A stretch of 32,908 bases of DNA from Balneolaceae bacterium (GTDB taxonomy: Bacteria > Bacteroidota > Rhodothermia > Balneolales > Balneolaceae): assembly GCA_007123785.1 (NCBI GenBank), contig SLGL01000146.1, positions 1-32,908 of the forward strand, in the 5' to 3' direction. The notes beneath the pieces were generated by a model that was given only the letters and a program-made list of their open reading frames with translations, made no database searches and was not told the DNA's origin. Shown one piece after another: positions 1-9,722 of the stretch; positions within the stretch are counted from its first letter, which is position 1; each line of letters starts with the position of its first letter. The position numbers and the translations under genes were made by a program.

Positions 1-44
1 CAGCTACTGAAGAGTGTGAAATTGAAGTATTGAATTGAACTTTT

Positions 45-263
45 TTACTCATCATCATACTGTTTGTGATATGCGGTGGTAATCTTCTGGTTCATATGGC
101 GTTTGTAATGCTGATATTCGTACCGGCGCACGGTAAAACCGGAATGATAGGTGCCGTCGTTACAATCGACCTTCAGGCGATTGGGATCATCCGTTTCGGT
201 GATGATCACCCGGATATTGCCGAGTTTATAGGATTCAACTTCTTTGCTCATGAACTGGGCCAA
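45..263 (-). CDS. hypothetical small protein (possible alternative start at Met5, position 251)
   Basis: 72-aa ORF MAQFMSKEVESYKLGNIRVIITETDDPNRLKVDCNDGTYHSG...; coding-like composition; no family recognised. Confidence 0.5.
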   Translation of the reverse strand: MAQFMSKEVESYKLGNIRVIITETDDPNRLKVDCNDGTYHSGFTVRRYEYQHYKRHMNQKITTAYHKQYDDE

Positions 264-380
264 AATGTAAAATTTAACTGATTAACAAAGATAAGCTTTT
301 TGTAATTAAGCAGCTTAATGCTGATTTTTCTCTTAGACAAAATGTTAAATTATGAATAATCCAAAATCTTAATAAGCAGA

Positions 381-977
381 ATGAAAAATCTTGTTTCACT
401 TCTTTTAATTGCTACTCTTTGTGTTACTCTTGCGGGATGCGGCGACAACGGAAACGGCGAACCTGTAACAGAAGCTGACATTTATGATGAGATGCACGAT
501 GCATTTTTTGCCACTATAGCCACTCTTTGCGGGGAAACCTTTTCTGGTGCTTCAACTTTCCCCGACAACCCCGACCATCCTCTTGTGGGTACCGAGCTCA
601 GAACCCACATCTCTTCCTGTGATGAAAAGGTGATAAGGATAGATCTATATCGCGATCTGGATACATGGCATGGCACCTGGGTGCTTGAGCTGCGAGATGA
701 AGGCCTCCACCTCTATCACGATCACCTGGGAGATGTACGAACCGAAGAAGACCTCGGTGATGGTGACTACACCGGATATGGCGGTTATGCCGATGACCGG
801 GGTACAGCTTTCCGGCAATATTTTCCAGCTGATGATGTAACAGGCGATATAATACCTGAAGCGGTAACTAATGTCTGGATGATCGAGATCGATCCGGAAA
901 CAGAAACATTTATTTACTACCTGGAACGACACGATGAGCCGCGGTTCAGGGCGGAATTGACACGTGATCAGAATTGA
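381..977 (+). CDS. putative secreted lipoprotein of unknown function
   Basis: N-terminus MKNLVSLLLIATLCVTLAGCGDNG is a signal peptide with lipobox (LAGC). Confidence 0.75.
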   Translation: MKNLVSLLLIATLCVTLAGCGDNGNGEPVTEADIYDEMHDAFFATIATLCGETFSGASTFPDNPDHPLVGTELRTHISSCDEKVIRIDLYRDLDTWHGTWVLELRDEGLHLYHDHLGDVRTEEDLGDGDYTGYGGYADDRGTAFRQYFPADDVTGDIIPEAVTNVWMIEIDPETETFIYYLERHDEPRFRAELTRDQN

Positions 978-1212
978 AGTATTAAGCCAAATCACATTTG
1001 CCAGAAAGTCATCAGACGAGTCGATAAGAGATCAACCCAATCATCTTAATTGGCTCATTTTTCGAAAAACATGTCCTATGACTTACCGGTTGCCTTATCT
1101 TTAGACACGGCAGCAGTGCAATTCTGAACTCTTATCGGATGAGTGTAACGGACGAAATTACAAATTTCCTTTCGCAATGCTCATCCGATCAATCCTTTCT
1201 TTACGTAGAACT

Positions 1213-2232
1213 TCATCTTGTTATCTGTCGTTTTCGTGTACCATTGGCATTCATCACAAAAACGTGTGGGTCTCCGTGCTCAGTAGAAAGGTAAGCAATA
1301 CGGCTGCCCTGGGGAGACCACGAACCGTAAAATTCATGATATTCCGATTCGGTGAGTCGTTCCACATTGCTTCCGTCCGCATCCATCGCAAAAATATCGA
1401 AATAACCGTATCGGTTTGATGAAAAAAGAATTTTCTCACCGTTTGGTGACCAGACCGGAGCCATGTCGATTGAGGGAGTGTGAGTTAACTGGCGTTTATT
1501 ACTTCCATCAGCATCCATCACAAAAATATCGAAAAAACCAAGCCGATTGGTGATAAAGGCAATTTTTTCGCCGTCGGGTGACCAAACCGGATCCAGATCG
1601 TAAGAAGGGGAGTTGGTTAAGCGTGTCTGTTCAGAACCATCGGCATTCATTACGTAGATCTCTGGCTGATTATCACGATCAGAAACAAATACAATTCTTT
1701 CACCGTCAGGTGAAAACTTCGGATGAACATCTGTAGCCAGATTATCGGTGATCGGGCGCCGGTCCCTGCCACGATGATTCATCAGATAAATTTCATAATT
1801 ACCCTTTTCTCCTCGAAAATGAGTAGCAATAGTGCGGCTGTCGGGTGACCAGGAGGGCCGGTATCCATCCCTTGCATACGTTTCATATAAAGCCCTCACG
1901 TTGTAAACAATAGAGTCAGGCGGAAATGGGCCATGTTCATTCGGACGGTCGGAATAAAAAGCAATCTGCTGGCCGTTTGGAGCCCAGGTCGGATACAGGT
2001 CATTGGCAGGATGATCGGATACGCGTGTTCGTTCACCATTCCAGATATCAATCGCGTATATATCATAACGGCCTGTATAGGCTGCAGAAAAAGCGACCAT
2101 TCTGCCATCGGGGGACCAGGATGGCCCACTGTGAAGACTTTGTGGCGAGTAGGTTTGCCCGAAAACATGGACGGGCAAAAAAATCATCACGAAAACGAGT
2201 GCTGTTAATAATTGTAGCGTTTTTACCTTCAT
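1213..2232 (-). CDS. secreted PD40/TolB-like beta-propeller protein
   Basis: Signal peptide plus repeated W(S/A)PDG.(K/R)I.F.S(D/N)R....(I/V)F.M..DG motifs. Confidence 0.9.
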   Translation of the reverse strand: MKVKTLQLLTALVFVMIFLPVHVFGQTYSPQSLHSGPSWSPDGRMVAFSAAYTGRYDIYAIDIWNGERTRVSDHPANDLYPTWAPNGQQIAFYSDRPNEHGPFPPDSIVYNVRALYETYARDGYRPSWSPDSRTIATHFRGEKGNYEIYLMNHRGRDRRPITDNLATDVHPKFSPDGERIVFVSDRDNQPEIYVMNADGSEQTRLTNSPSYDLDPVWSPDGEKIAFITNRLGFFDIFVMDADGSNKRQLTHTPSIDMAPVWSPNGEKILFSSNRYGYFDIFAMDADGSNVERLTESEYHEFYGSWSPQGSRIAYLSTEHGDPHVFVMNANGTRKRQITR

Positions 2233-2580
2233 TTAGCAATCTCCACTACATAAAATCTGTAATAGTGAATAACTCTATTTTACTAATAAGGTTGTTTTGA
2301 ATCAATTATTGTTTAATCGGGTAAACAATTGCTAAAAAACTTTAAAGTGAGGGTTTCCTGGAATGAGATCAACAGATATCGTTTTTATAAATGCGATAAC
2401 TATAGTCATTAGTGGTTATTAATCATCCTGTATCAGTATAAAGATTGTCCAGTTTGCAGCATTCAGTTGTTCAATACATTTAAATTATCTAATGGCTGAA
2501 AACTGATTCTTTTGATAACTGAAAAAATTAACCGCAAAACAAATTATAGATCCTAATTTGCAAACCAAACCTGACCACCC

Positions 2581-3033
2581 ATGAAAACCATACAAATCCT
2601 ATTTACTGTGATTCTGATGACGGCAGGATTAACATTTGCTCAAACCGATGATACCGAAGTGCTTCAAAACCTGCTTATTGAATTTCTTGAAGGAGCTTCG
2701 ATGAACGATCCCGAAATTCACGAAAGATTCTGGGCAGATGATCTCATCTATACAAGCGCCATTGGTGAACGCATTACAAAAACGGATATCATGAAAACAC
2801 TTCCCGATGATTCATCTGATCTTTCAGAAGAAGAACTCCCTGTCTACTCAGCCGAAGAGATTCAAATTAATCTGTATGGAAATACGGCTGTTATTGGTTT
2901 TCGACTCGTGGCAAAATTTCCTCTTGAATACGGCCAAACCGAACAAATGTACTACTACAACACAGGCACCTTCGTTAAAATGGATGGCCGCTGGCAGGCC
3001 GTTTCCTGGCAGGCTACCAGTATCCCTGATTAA
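2581..3033 (+). CDS. secreted SnoaL/DUF4440-like (NTF2 fold) protein
   Basis: Signal peptide MKTIQILFTVILMTAGLTFAQ; pattern ...DDTEVLQNLLIEFLEGASMNDPEIHERFWADDLIYTSAIGERITKTDIM... typical of this family. Confidence 0.7.
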   Translation: MKTIQILFTVILMTAGLTFAQTDDTEVLQNLLIEFLEGASMNDPEIHERFWADDLIYTSAIGERITKTDIMKTLPDDSSDLSEEELPVYSAEEIQINLYGNTAVIGFRLVAKFPLEYGQTEQMYYYNTGTFVKMDGRWQAVSWQATSIPD

Positions 3034-3144
3034 AAAGTCCGGACCAGTCCGGCAGTTGAAATAAAAAAACGGAATACCTTCTTTGCACAAAGCTGTTTAC
3101 CTTGTGGAACAATTAAATCATTCATTAAAAAAAGCCACTGAAAA

Positions 3145-4149
3145 GTGTCAAAAAAACAGATTACATACAAAGATTCCGGAGTTGATATTCAGGCAGGTGA
3201 AGAACTGGTTAACTCTATTAAAGATGTGGTAAAAGCAACCCATAACGCAAATGTACTGAGCAACATCGGAGGGTTTGGGGGTTTGTTTACGGCTGATTTT
3301 TCTTCTATTAAAAATCCCGTTTTGGTGAGCAGTGTTGATGGAGTAGGAACCAAGCTGATCGTTGCATTCAAGATGAGAAAATATGATACAGTCGGACAGG
3401 ATCTGGTCAATCACTGTGTGAACGATATTGCCGTTTGCGGTGCTCAACCTCTCTTTTTCCTGGACTATTTTTCCACCGGAAAGTTAGAGCACCAAGTGGG
3501 ATTTGATGTGATCCAAGGCTTTGCCAAAGCGTGTAAAGAGAACGGCGTGGCACTGATTGGCGGTGAAACAGCAGAAATGCCCGATATTTACAAAACAGGT
3601 GAATTCGATTTGGCCGGAACGGTTGTTGGGGTGGTGGACCGGAACAAACTGATTACCGGTGAGAGCATTCAAAAAGGCGATAAATTAATCGGATTTAAAA
3701 GCACAGGGCTGCACACAAATGGATACTCTCTTGCTCGCAAGGTTCTGTTTAGTGAATTCGATGTGAACGACCAGCCCAAGGAATTGGCCCAAACCGTAGG
3801 TGAAGAGCTTCTGAAAGTGCATAAATCCTATCTCCCGATAATCTCTCGGCTGAAAGAGATTAAAGGTGTAAACGGATTTTCACATATCACCGGCGGGGGT
3901 ATTGAAGGTAATACCAAACGCATTTTACCGGAGGGATACAGCCTATCGATAAACTGGGAAAGCTGGGAACGGCCTGCCATTTTTAACCTGATCAAAAAAA
4001 CTGGAAATGTACCTGAAAATGACATGCGTGCCACGTTTAATCTCGGTATCGGGCTGATTGCAGTCGTTTCTGAAAACGCAATTCCAGAAGTCAAGCAAGC
4101 TGCAAACAATCTCGGCGAAGAGATTTTCGAAATGGGAGTAGTAGCCTGA
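3145..4149 (+). CDS. purM: phosphoribosylformylglycinamidine cyclo-ligase (AIR synthetase), GTG start
   Basis: Motifs YKDSGVDIQAGEELV, SSVDGVGTKL, GGETAEMPDIY, STGLHTNGYSLAR, ITGGGIEGNTKRILP. Confidence 0.95.
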   Translation: MSKKQITYKDSGVDIQAGEELVNSIKDVVKATHNANVLSNIGGFGGLFTADFSSIKNPVLVSSVDGVGTKLIVAFKMRKYDTVGQDLVNHCVNDIAVCGAQPLFFLDYFSTGKLEHQVGFDVIQGFAKACKENGVALIGGETAEMPDIYKTGEFDLAGTVVGVVDRNKLITGESIQKGDKLIGFKSTGLHTNGYSLARKVLFSEFDVNDQPKELAQTVGEELLKVHKSYLPIISRLKEIKGVNGFSHITGGGIEGNTKRILPEGYSLSINWESWERPAIFNLIKKTGNVPENDMRATFNLGIGLIAVVSENAIPEVKQAANNLGEEIFEMGVVA

Positions 4150-4160
4150 TCCATCCCGGG

Positions 4161-4594
4161 TTACATAGGCGGTAATTGTCCGCGGATTTCACCCTGTTGG
4201 TGGCGGAAAGAAGCAATATTAATGTACAAATGCCCATTCCTGAGGGCCTCAAGCTGAGCTTGCCTCAGGTGAAATTTATTCTCCTCCGGATCAAAAGAAC
4301 CGCTGCGCTTATCCTCGCTAAATTCAGTTGCTTTCAGCCGGAACAGGCGATTACCTTCCTCTCCTCTTCTTCCATAGTGAATATGTCCGGCCCAATAATA
4401 ATCCCGAAGATCAGAAAACTTTCCGCTGACATAAAGCGTATCTGATTCAATCCAAACTTCCACAATACCGGTAGCCGGAGTACGAACCTGGGGTGCTTTT
4501 TCCAAACCGGAGAGAGTGATTTCATGTTTCGACTGACCAAAGGCGGAGAATCCAAAAAACAGTAATAAGACGACCGAAATCGATAGCTTTTCAT
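4161..4594 (-). pseudogene. CHRD-domain secreted protein; N-terminal 1-nt frameshift relative to the SD-linked ATG
   Basis: CHRD-like sequence (ITLSGLEKAPQVRTPATGIVEVWI...AGHIHYGRRGEEGN...GHLYINIASFRHQQGEIRGQL). AGGAGG (4600-4605) - 5 nt - ATG (4592-4594) opens a frame that is one base out of the CHRD frame; the CHRD frame would read MKKLSISVVLLLFFGFSAFGQ if the A-run had one more A. Confidence 0.7.
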
Positions 4595-4748
4595 AGTTAC
4601 CTCCTGGGAATGAATCAATTAGCAATTATAAAACGGAGAAAACTTTTTATGAATTGTTTATCTATTTCAGTAAAAATAGCAGTGCCTGCTGATTGACAGG
4701 CCTGCCGTTATGTTTAGAATCTTAATAAAGGAAGTTATCTTTAAATCT

Positions 4749-4906
4749 GAGTTCGATTAATGAATTTGTTAATGAAAAGCTCCTTAATAAAGACAGGGGG
4801 GATGTTCATCAGAATTTTGCAAAATCCAATGAACACCCCTCTAAATCTCCCTCCCGAAGGATCGGTAAAGGCTTTGTTAGGGGAGACTTTTTCAGTAATC
4901 GAACTC
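4749..4906. repeat. MITE/REP-like palindromic element with 11-bp terminal inverted repeats
   Basis: GAGTTCGATTA (4749-4759) and TAATCGAACTC (4896-4906), with a nested imperfect hairpin GGGGATGTTCAT...ATGAACACCCC (about 4796-4839). Confidence 0.4.
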
Positions 4907-4926
4907 GGGTTTTAATGATTCCCGGC

Positions 4927-5742
4927 TTAATACTCAGGCCAGGGCAGATTGTCCCCCCAAACAGGGCTATTGTCCAGTTCCCGCACCCAGATATTGCGGA
5001 AGCTTACAAGATCACCATGATCCTGCAGCCGGATTCCGTCATCACCGTGGGCAGAATATTCTGGCAGACCTATGTAGACAGTATTTCCTTTTACCTCAAC
5101 ACGGTTCTGTACCAAAACTCCATTCCAAATTACTGTAAAGTATGCCGGAGTTACGAGTTCATCGTTTTCATTAAATTCCGGTGCCTCATAGATAATATTA
5201 TACGTATTCCATTCACCAGGTGGACTTGCCGGATTTGCAAGCGGCACATACTGTTTGTAGATGCTGCCGGCCATACCGTTTACATAGGTTTCATTTTCGT
5301 AGGAGTCGAGAACCTGTACTTCATATCGGCGCTGCAAAAATACACCGCTGTTGCCGCGTCCCTGTCCGTCACCTTCAATTTCGGCAGGGGCTCTCCATTC
5401 CACATAAAGCTGAACGGTACCGAAATTATCGCGGGTAACGATATCCCCGGAGCCCGGAGTTACAGTCATGACGCCATCTTCAATGGTCCACTCCACATCT
5501 TCATCGCCGTTCAGCATTTTCCAGTTTGAAAAGTCAGTACCGTCAAAAAGAATAATAGCATCGGATGGGGGCTCGAGAAATGCTGGCTGTGCCTCAATGA
5601 CAGGCGGAACAGGCTCATAAAATTCAGTGTCTTCGGGTACCCACTCCCGCTCTTCATCTACTTCCTGTGCACAGGCCGATATGGCAAAAAGAAAAACAAG
5701 GAAAAAAAGTGTTAACGTATATGCTCGCATGAATTTATTCAT
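4927..5742 (-). CDS. DUF1080 (3-keto-disaccharide hydrolase-like) secreted lipoprotein
   Basis: Lipobox ISAC; IILFDGTDFSNWKMLNGDEDVEWTIEDGVMTVTPGSGDIVTRDNFGTVQLYVEWR...RGNSGVFLQRRYEVQVLDSYEN. Confidence 0.9.
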   Translation of the reverse strand: MNKFMRAYTLTLFFLVFLFAISACAQEVDEEREWVPEDTEFYEPVPPVIEAQPAFLEPPSDAIILFDGTDFSNWKMLNGDEDVEWTIEDGVMTVTPGSGDIVTRDNFGTVQLYVEWRAPAEIEGDGQGRGNSGVFLQRRYEVQVLDSYENETYVNGMAGSIYKQYVPLANPASPPGEWNTYNIIYEAPEFNENDELVTPAYFTVIWNGVLVQNRVEVKGNTVYIGLPEYSAHGDDGIRLQDHGDLVSFRNIWVRELDNSPVWGDNLPWPEY

Positions 5743-5990
5743 TTGATTATAAGATTGGTTTTAACAACGGTTTTTAAAAAACAAAATATTTTGAATTATC
5801 GCACGATAAATTCAAATCCCGACAATATTTTGAATACAAAAGGAGATTTGGCAATCAGGCATACTTCCCTGAACAGAAACGATGACGGTTCAGTTACAGA
5901 CTGAATTAGAAAAGATCATAAAAACCGGACTACATTCCGGTTAGATGAGAAAGTTCAGTTCTGTTGTACTTCAGACTATATGCCAGATGA

Positions 5991-6170
5991 CTACTGATGC
6001 AGCCATTTATACATCACCAGGGCATCATTTCAGTCCAAATTTGGGATGGCGAAACGAGCCGGCCAGCGTGCCTGCCACTTCAAACCCATTTTTTAAATAA
6101 AATTTTAGTATCGCATACAGCTAATTGGCACTACTCTTATCGTAAATCCTAATAAACTTCGGGCTTCTTT
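5991..6170 (-). pseudogene. remnant of a GNAT-family acetyltransferase C-terminus
   Basis: Minus-strand reading KFIRIYDKSSAN*LYAILKFYLKNGFEVAGTLAGSFRHPKFGL-(frameshift)-DALVMYKWLHQ*; pattern of a GNAT/phosphinothricin-acetyltransferase-like tail with one in-frame stop and one frameshift. Confidence 0.5.
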
Positions 6171-6319
6171 CCGAGATAAATTAACTGCAGATTTATAAAT
6201 CTTTGGTAGATTCCGTACCTTTTAATGCTCTGAAAATCTGAACGAGCAATCTGCAAGGGTTACGAGCCTGAACTCTCTGTATAATAAAACAAGAATGAAC
6301 TAAAAGAATTGAACTCATC

Positions 6320-7744
6320 ATGGCAAAAGAATTTGATGTTTGTGTAATTGGAACAGGTCCGGGCGGTTACGTTGCCGCTATCCGGGCATCGCAACTGGGA
6401 TTTAAAACTGCAGTTGTTGAAAAACGATTTTTAGGGGGGGTTTGTCTGAATATTGGCTGTATTCCAACCAAAGCTCTCCTCAGGTCAGCCGAAGTTTTCG
6501 AGTCGATTTCTCATGCAGCCGATTATGGTGTGAACGTGAAAGAATATTCCGCCAACTTTGATGGCATGATCAAACGAAGCCGAAAAGTGGCCGACAAAAT
6601 GAGTAAAGGCGTTCAATTTTTAATGAAAGCCAACAGTATTGAAGTTCTGAACGGAACCGGTGTTTTTAAATCGGACAAGGAGCTTTCTGTACAGGATGAT
6701 AAAGGTAAAGAGGCAGAAACCGTTAAAGCTAAACATTTTATTATTGCTACCGGTGCACGGCCCCGAGAACTTCCGAATCTTGAAATTGACGGCAAGATGA
6801 TCATCGACTCTGAACGGGCCATGCAGCTCGAAAAACAGCCGAAGAAAATGGTTGTGATTGGTGCCGGAGCAATCGGGGTTGAGTTTGCCTATTTCTATAA
6901 CGCAATCGGTACTGAAGTTACCCTTGTTGAACTCCAAAAAAGCCTGGTTCCGGTTGAAGATGAAGATGTGGGGAAAGAGCTCGGAAAAATCTACAAGAAA
7001 AAGGGGATGAACATCTATACCGAAAGCTCCGTGGAAAAGGTAGAGAAAAAAGGAAAAGGAGTTAAAGTCTCCATTAAAACCAAAAAAGGAACGGAAGAAG
7101 TAGAAGCTGATTTGGTGCTTTCGGCTGTTGGCGTTACCGGGAATATTGAAAATCTCGGACTGGATAAAGCCGGCGTTGAAACAGAAAAAGGCGCCATTAA
7201 AGTGGACACATCCACCTACAAAACCAGTGCCAATAACATTTATGCCATCGGTGATGTAATTGGCGCTCCCTGGCTGGCTCACAAAGCATCTCACGAAGGT
7301 GTTGTTCTGGCTGAGCTGCTCGCCGACAAAAAACCTCAGCCTGTCAACTATAACAACATTCCCGGCTGTACCTACTGTGAACCGCAAATTGCGTCAGTAG
7401 GCCTGACCGAACAGCAGGCGAAAGAGGAAGGATATGACATCAAAGTAGGTAAATTTCCATTTTCAGCAAGTGGAAAAGCAGCCGGTTTGGGCCATGAAGA
7501 AGGTTTCGTAAAAGTGATTTTTGATGAAAAATATGGCGAATGGCTGGGATGCCACATGATCGGCTCGCACGTTACTGAACTGATTGCCGAAGCGGTTGTA
7601 GCACGAGATCTTGAAACCACAGGGCACGAAATTATCAGTGCCGTACATCCACATCCAACCATGAGCGAGGCAGTAATGGAAGCTGTTGCTGAAGCATATG
7701 GTGAGGGTGTTCACCTTGGCACCAAGCCCAAAAAGAAAAAATAA
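6320..7744 (+). CDS. lpdA: dihydrolipoyl dehydrogenase
   Basis: GGVCLNIGCIPTKALL redox-disulfide motif, FAD and NAD GxGxxG motifs, C-terminal HPHPTMSEAVMEA. Confidence 0.95.
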   Translation: MAKEFDVCVIGTGPGGYVAAIRASQLGFKTAVVEKRFLGGVCLNIGCIPTKALLRSAEVFESISHAADYGVNVKEYSANFDGMIKRSRKVADKMSKGVQFLMKANSIEVLNGTGVFKSDKELSVQDDKGKEAETVKAKHFIIATGARPRELPNLEIDGKMIIDSERAMQLEKQPKKMVVIGAGAIGVEFAYFYNAIGTEVTLVELQKSLVPVEDEDVGKELGKIYKKKGMNIYTESSVEKVEKKGKGVKVSIKTKKGTEEVEADLVLSAVGVTGNIENLGLDKAGVETEKGAIKVDTSTYKTSANNIYAIGDVIGAPWLAHKASHEGVVLAELLADKKPQPVNYNNIPGCTYCEPQIASVGLTEQQAKEEGYDIKVGKFPFSASGKAAGLGHEEGFVKVIFDEKYGEWLGCHMIGSHVTELIAEAVVARDLETTGHEIISAVHPHPTMSEAVMEAVAEAYGEGVHLGTKPKKKK

Positions 7745-7762
7745 TTATCAAATTTCCATACC

Positions 7763-7797
7763 AAAAGCGGGCCTCTCCGGAGTGTCCGCTTTTTTTG
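7763..7797 (+). terminator. rho-independent terminator after lpdA
   Basis: AAAAGCGG ... CCGCTTTT 8-bp stem followed by a T-tract, 19 nt after the lpdA stop. Confidence 0.75.
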
Positions 7798-7954
7798 TTT
7801 ACAGCCCATTATTGTGAAGGAAACCATATCAAACCATTTTTTATGATATTTTTATATTGTTCTCTCACCTTCGGGACGAACCGCAACCATAATTACTTTG
7901 CACCTGCAACGTTCACTATCTGACTGATACTTTATCAAACCGTTACCCTTTTCC

Positions 7955-9649
7955 ATGAAATCACCCCTTTTAAAATGTTTGCTGCTGATTCTGTTTACAT
8001 CAGCCCCTTTTACCATAATCGCCCAGGAGCAATCGGTAAGTGAAACGGAAAAAGCCCGTGCCATTGAGTTTTTTGTGGAAGGCATTAACGATTTCGAAAA
8101 CCAGGAATATGAGAGTGCACTTGATAAGCTGACAGCTGCTCACCTTATTCTTTCGGATGATGCCGGAATCAACTACGCCTTGTCCGATGTGTATCTTGCT
8201 ATCGGTGATTACTCCAATGCTGCCTATTACGGACAGGTTGCTGCGGAACTGGAGCCTGAGAACAAGTGGTATCATCTCAATCTTGCCGATATTTACCGTG
8301 TCTCCGGGCAAAATGAACTATCTGTTGAGTCCCTGAAAACCGTACTGGAATACCACCCCAGGGATGTGGATGTACTTTACACTCTGGCTGAGCTTTACAT
8401 GGATTTTGGGGAACTGGAACAATCAAATGAAATACTGGATCAGATTCTGGAATATCGCGGAAGTAGTTTTGAGGTGCATTTTAGAAAATTTCAGAACTAT
8501 AACGCTCTTGGCAAAGATGACAAAGCGCTTGCCGAGCTGCAAAATATGAGGGAGATCAGTCCCGGAAACCTGAGCACATTGCACACCATAAGCCAGTACT
8601 ACCTGGAACTGGGGGATCTGGAAGCTGCTGAAGAAGTTTTGACTGAAGCCCGTGAGCGCAATCCCGGTGACCCACAAACATTGATTCTTCTTGCAGAAAT
8701 TTACATCTATAACAACGAATGGGAACAATTGGGTGAAGCTTTCCTTGAAATTGTCCGTGATCCGCTGATCAATCCGTCACAAAAAATCGAACTGGTACGA
8801 TTTGTATACATGCAACAACAGGATCATCCGGGCGAAATAACTCTTGAAGAGCAAACCGAAAAACTAATTCGTGCCGTTGGCGAAGAAGAGCCTGATTATG
8901 GGCCGGCGCAGTTGATAGCTGCTGACTTATTCATGCAGCAAGGTGAGCCTGAAAAAGCATTGACCAAGCTCGAACGCGCTACAGAAATTTTACCCAATGA
9001 TGCCGAAGCCTGGAGCCAGAGAATGCAGGTGCTTTTTACACTGGGACGGTATGCGGAAGTAATCGAACTCTCTGAAACAGCCAATGAAGCTGCTCCTGAT
9101 AATGCATTCATACAATTTTTTACAGGAACCGCTTATATGTTTACAAATCAGAATGAGCTTGCTGAAGAGTGGCTGGAGCAGGCAACAATGGCTCCATCAA
9201 GGAGAAATTTCAGGTCTGTTATTTATGGCACACTCGGTGATGTACGATACGACCTCGATAATTGGGAAGATGCCGTTCAAGCATACGAAATGGCCCTCAG
9301 CCTAGACAGCAACAATCATAATGCGCTCAATAACTACGCCTATTTCTTGTCCGTGAGAGAAGAAGAGCTTGATTATGCACTGGAAATGTCTGAACGGGCC
9401 GTTGAGATGCAGCCCAACAATGCCGCCTACCTCGATACTATTGGCTGGATACACTTTAAAAAAGGAAACTATGAGAAAGCACGTGAGTATATACAACAAT
9501 CGGTAGATACCGGAGCTGCCAGTGCAGAAGTTTTTGAACACCTGGGCGATGTGTATGAAGCCCTTGGCGATATGGAAAACGCCCGAAAATGGTGGGAAAA
9601 AACCCTCGAACAGGATTCTGATCGAACCTATCTGAAAGATCGGCTATAG
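7955..9649 (+). CDS. secreted tetratricopeptide-repeat protein
   Basis: Signal peptide; many TPR units (e.g. NNHNALNNYAYFLSVREEELDYALEMSERAVEMQPNNAAYLDTIGWIHFKKGNYEKA). Confidence 0.9.
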   Translation: MKSPLLKCLLLILFTSAPFTIIAQEQSVSETEKARAIEFFVEGINDFENQEYESALDKLTAAHLILSDDAGINYALSDVYLAIGDYSNAAYYGQVAAELEPENKWYHLNLADIYRVSGQNELSVESLKTVLEYHPRDVDVLYTLAELYMDFGELEQSNEILDQILEYRGSSFEVHFRKFQNYNALGKDDKALAELQNMREISPGNLSTLHTISQYYLELGDLEAAEEVLTEARERNPGDPQTLILLAEIYIYNNEWEQLGEAFLEIVRDPLINPSQKIELVRFVYMQQQDHPGEITLEEQTEKLIRAVGEEEPDYGPAQLIAADLFMQQGEPEKALTKLERATEILPNDAEAWSQRMQVLFTLGRYAEVIELSETANEAAPDNAFIQFFTGTAYMFTNQNELAEEWLEQATMAPSRRNFRSVIYGTLGDVRYDLDNWEDAVQAYEMALSLDSNNHNALNNYAYFLSVREEELDYALEMSERAVEMQPNNAAYLDTIGWIHFKKGNYEKAREYIQQSVDTGAASAEVFEHLGDVYEALGDMENARKWWEKTLEQDSDRTYLKDRL

Positions 9650-9722
9650 AACCGGCAATGATTTTTAACTGGTAATTTTCAAGTGAGTTGAAAATACCTT
9701 CTGTTTAAAAAAATCCGAACCA

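Noticed and set aside
4915-5529. 204-aa plus-strand ORF
   Set aside because: Antisense to the DUF1080 gene.
6620-7387. 255-aa minus-strand ORF
   Set aside because: Lies fully antisense to lpdA; composition is a shadow of the real gene.
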